Positions 61,269 through 64,000 of a stretch of 64,000 bases of DNA are shown piece after piece. The DNA is from Floccularia luteovirens (lineage: Eukaryota > Basidiomycota > Agaricomycetes > Agaricales > Squamanitaceae): positions 62,001 to 126,000 of the forward strand of contig VSJF01000004.1 of the NCBI GenBank assembly GCA_009739215.1, given 5' to 3'. The position numbers and the translations under genes are program-made. How positions within the stretch are numbered: the first letter of the stretch is position 1; each line of letters starts with the position of its first letter. The notes beneath the pieces are model-generated. The model saw only the letters and a program-made list of their open reading frames with translations. It was not told the DNA's origin and ran no database searches.

Positions 61269-62166
61269 CATACTGTAACTGCAAAATAATCCGAAGTCTC
61301 GCTGTTTTCTATAATTGTATACTAATCCATGCGCAAAACTTGATCATCCCTGAAAAGAAATGGAACATCCGTCGATTGAGCTAAGCAAGCCGGGTTGAAA
61401 TGTCATGGCATGTCATTTAATTTCTGTTTAGTGAGTTCCAATGTATCCTTAAGATCCGACCAGTTCCATAATAATAAACTCTGGAAAATTTGACGTGTCA
61501 ACCAAAATCCACGACTTTGCGTGCAGTATAACGCGCGGATGCTCTGAGGCAGGTGATGTGGATCGACTTGCCAAGTTGAAATGAAATTAAGGAAGAACAA
61601 TAGCAGGATAAGACCATCCGCCTGATATGGGGTTGAGACAACAAGGCTTCATCTTCATATCCAACGATAATCGGTTATCTTCACCATCATGATTCATACG
61701 ATAGGCTATGGCACAAAAAAAAACCACTCTCTGCGGAAGAGAACATGAACACGCAAGCAGCAAGTCATACCATTTTGTGATTCGTTTTGTTAACATTCAG
61801 CATACAATGTGGATTTCATTTCATTCGTGAAATACCAAAATCGGTGCATATATATCTAGAAATCATCCTTTTCATAGAATTGCCGCTGCAACTTTGCTCA
61901 TGCCTTGCAAACCCTTCTTCCTTCTTTCTATGCTTCTATTCACTACTAACGCCGAGAGCGATCAGATAACTTTCTACTATATTATTATTGTGCATGAGGA
62001 CCCTGCGGTACGGTATTACACGGGATCCGGATTAATTGTGATATGGGATAATAGCATCATTGTTAATCGATTGTGCTTTCCATGCTTCTGATGACATCGC
62101 TGAAGAAGGTGGCACTTGAAAGAAAAAAGTAAAAAAGACTAATAGGCTAATTTCATTATACCGGGA
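61269..62166. other. Convergent intergenic region
   Basis: There are 898 bases, AT-rich, between SKI8 and the minus-strand WW-like gene. No gene was seen. Confidence 0.4.
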
Positions 62167-63109
62167 TTAAAAATGAAGTTGGGACATGATTGAACCAAGC
62201 TCGTCAGCGTCTATGGGTCTTTGGATTGCATCCAAGGGCATAACCGCTCCCATTAGCCAGGCAAGTCCAGGGAGGACATTCGCACCCTGCGCTTGGTATT
62301 CTACAATTAAAATGTTTCGATGTGTTAGAATATTTTGGTGAAGAACATAAAGTCCTTCCTTACGTTTCAAGCTTTGGTAACGGCTATAAATCAGATCAAG
62401 TTGTCGTGCGGTAAAGGGAAACATGACGCCCTGAGAGACGGCTATACGCGCTATGAGGAGACAAGTTGTCAGCCGAAGATTTTATATTAAATGCTTTTCG
62501 AATATATCAGTGAGAATACCAACCATTTCTAATCGCTTGCACAAATTCGGCCTCAGTATTCGGGGGAAGTTGTGGATGATGGCAAGGAAACTCCGCAACA
62601 TGGGCCCAGAAAACATGCTTATGTTGCAAATCTAGACCTAAATACCCCACCGAAAAAGATCGAGGCAAATAATATGTAAGCGATTTCATGTAAGCAGTTT
62701 TATGCAACTCCTACAGGCTCACCGTTTTCTGGTGTCCAAATCCATGATTTACCTGCGACGCGGGAGTGAAGGTGTAAAATTGCGGTTTCGGGAGTCACAT
62801 CTGTTATGACTAATTCCACATCGCTAGGTAGCTGACTGTAGTTTGGATCGTCCTGTAGACATTCAAGTTGATCATTCCGTGCGTCGAGAATATACCCCAA
62901 TGTGACTGGGTCGCGCACGTCGTCTGTAGCAATCAGACGGAGCGCTTGGTTGTAATAGTATATGTCTCCATTCGGATGTGTATGTTGTGTCCATGAGCTG
63001 CGAGAAGTGACGCAGAGGGTTCACTGATCAAGAGGCCGAAGATGAATGATACCCTCACTTACTTCTGTGAGCTAGGGCTTGATTGAGAGTGGTGGTACCC
63101 GTCGGCCAT
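62167..63109 (-). CDS. Small WW-like domain protein with one apparent one-base insertion
   Basis: Exons, high to low: 63063-63109, 62524-62997, 62364-62450 and 62167-62300; 246 residues if one extra base is left out. The WW-like motif SWTQHTHPNGDIYYYN sits at about residues 17-32. Later blocks (VFWAHVAEFPCHHPQLPP, MFPFTARQLDLIYSRY) line up in order with the blocks after the WW motif of the 904-aa protein at 39368-42623, so both belong to one family; the C-terminal membrane helices are lacking here. Near 62710-62711 a CC pair (GG on the coding strand) appears to hold one base too many: the frame moves by one between ENGEPV and HKTAYMKSL, and no intron fits. Function unknown. Confidence 0.65.
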
Positions 63110-64000
63110 GTTCTAAGATGCAAGGAAGAAATAGAAAGCTTAAGGAAAACGAGTAATGTTTCCTAAATCCAAAACCCTGCTTGCTTAAATATGGCCACAG
63201 ATGATGGAAGCAGCCCATTATCCAGGTTCGGTCTTTCTGTTGTTCACATAGTGCTCGTCGCGCGTTGTTCGAAGCACATGAGAAACATCAACCTAAGAAG
63301 GATGAAAACCTGGCTATTCCCGTTGTACGCAAATGTTGGGGTAACATAGATAAAATAAAAAGAACAACAAGTTGAATCTGGGATTTGGAGGTCCCCGTCG
63401 TTGTATCCAAGCATAAGCAACAAGCATGTGCATGGCTACAAGTTGATGGCCATTCGGGGTTGTCCGCGAGGACCCATAATTCGTTGGGTCTGACATGCTA
63501 TTTCAGCGCAAGGCACCCCTCTCTCGAATCAGGAAATATCATCTTGCTGTTTCCTGTCGTCATCCATCCTCGTAACGTGTATGTTGCCTACGTTCATGAA
63601 AGTAGAAGTTTAAGCTGATATCTCCACCTCCGCAGCCAACATTGTACGTATCCTCGGCAGATGTCATCCGAGGTGAGATCTAAAGCGTGAAACGCATGCC
63701 ACCTGTGTGATGATCAAGCGGGGTCTGTTGTATTACAACAACGGAAAAGAAGTACCAGGGAACAGGAAATGAGACCATCGAATTAAGCAACCCATGATAT
63801 ACTGCTTATCAAGGCAAAATTAAAATAAACCAAATTGGATTAGTAGTTATAAATATGAGAGATGCCATGCAAAGATGAAGAGGTGATAACAAACACGGAA
63901 CGATCAGATATTTTTTATTGCGTTCGAACGAATTAAACCACCGCCATCTGAACACAGTCCTTCACAAATTACAGGGCCCGAACGTTACACGATATCACCA
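63110..64000. other. Right edge, no gene assigned
   Basis: There are 891 bases. A short plus-strand frame starts at 63191 (MATDDGSSPLSR) and there are some coding-like codons to about 63360, but no model with normal introns was found. The rest is AT-rich. Confidence 0.3.

Noticed and set aside
63191..63360. Short plus-strand gene beginning MATDDGSSPLSR
   Set aside because: The only intron that would extend it is 26 bases, too short, and the uninterrupted frame has no recognisable features.

Overview
The window looks like genomic DNA of a mushroom-forming basidiomycete (Agaricomycetes). Most genes are cut by many introns of about 49-70 bases with GT...AG ends. Several families are typical of that group: an F-box/leucine-rich pair, a NACHT-WD40-type remnant, WW-like membrane proteins, a myosin-like chitin synthase and a GPI-type GH16 protein. 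No rRNA, tRNA, CRISPR array or intact transposon was seen. All gene models were spliced by eye from reading frame and splice signals; nothing was searched against a database.

Layout. 1-5 kb: the 5' end of a membrane-protein gene running off the left edge, a Cys-rich conserved fungal protein, then a head-to-tail pair made of an unnamed 205-aa protein and an intronless F-box protein. 5.5-8.3 kb: a WD40 gene that carries the N- and C-terminal parts of a NACHT-WD40 protein but no NTPase. 9.4-19.2 kb: coatomer beta' (SEC27), divergent from a very long chitin synthase with myosin-like, cytochrome b5-like and DEK_C parts. 21.3-24.2 kb: a 23-exon hexose transporter. 24.9-28.6 kb: a decayed coding remnant, then a second copy of the 205-aa/F-box pair, now divergent.

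29.5-40 kb: a tandem duplication of about 5.1 kb. Each unit carries a POT/PTR2 peptide transporter and the 3' end of a neighbouring WW/multi-TM gene. The full 904-aa WW/TM gene lies at 39.4-42.6 kb. 43.5-48.4 kb: a single-pass membrane protein, a broken Mug135-like gene, and a broken plus a fuller copy of a small N-anchored protein. 49.6-51.6 kb: a cytochrome P450. 51.6-55.1 kb: apparently empty. 55.1-56.7 kb: GH16. 57-63 kb: Nudix CoA diphosphatase, ribosomal protein eS12, SKI8 and a second WW-like gene.

Two patterns stand out. First, several otherwise well-preserved genes (chitin synthase, hexose transporter, PTR2 copy 1, the second WW gene, the Mug135-like gene) carry one-base insertions, while about 20 kb of other coding sequence has none. 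This could be real decay or consensus error. Second, the window is rich in local duplication: the 205-aa/F-box pair, the PTR2 unit and the 46/47-kb gene. The paired 205-aa/F-box module is the best candidate for something undescribed. Functionally, chitin synthase and GH16 act on the cell wall, SEC27 on COPI transport, eS12 and SKI8 on translation and mRNA turnover, and the transporters on nutrient uptake.
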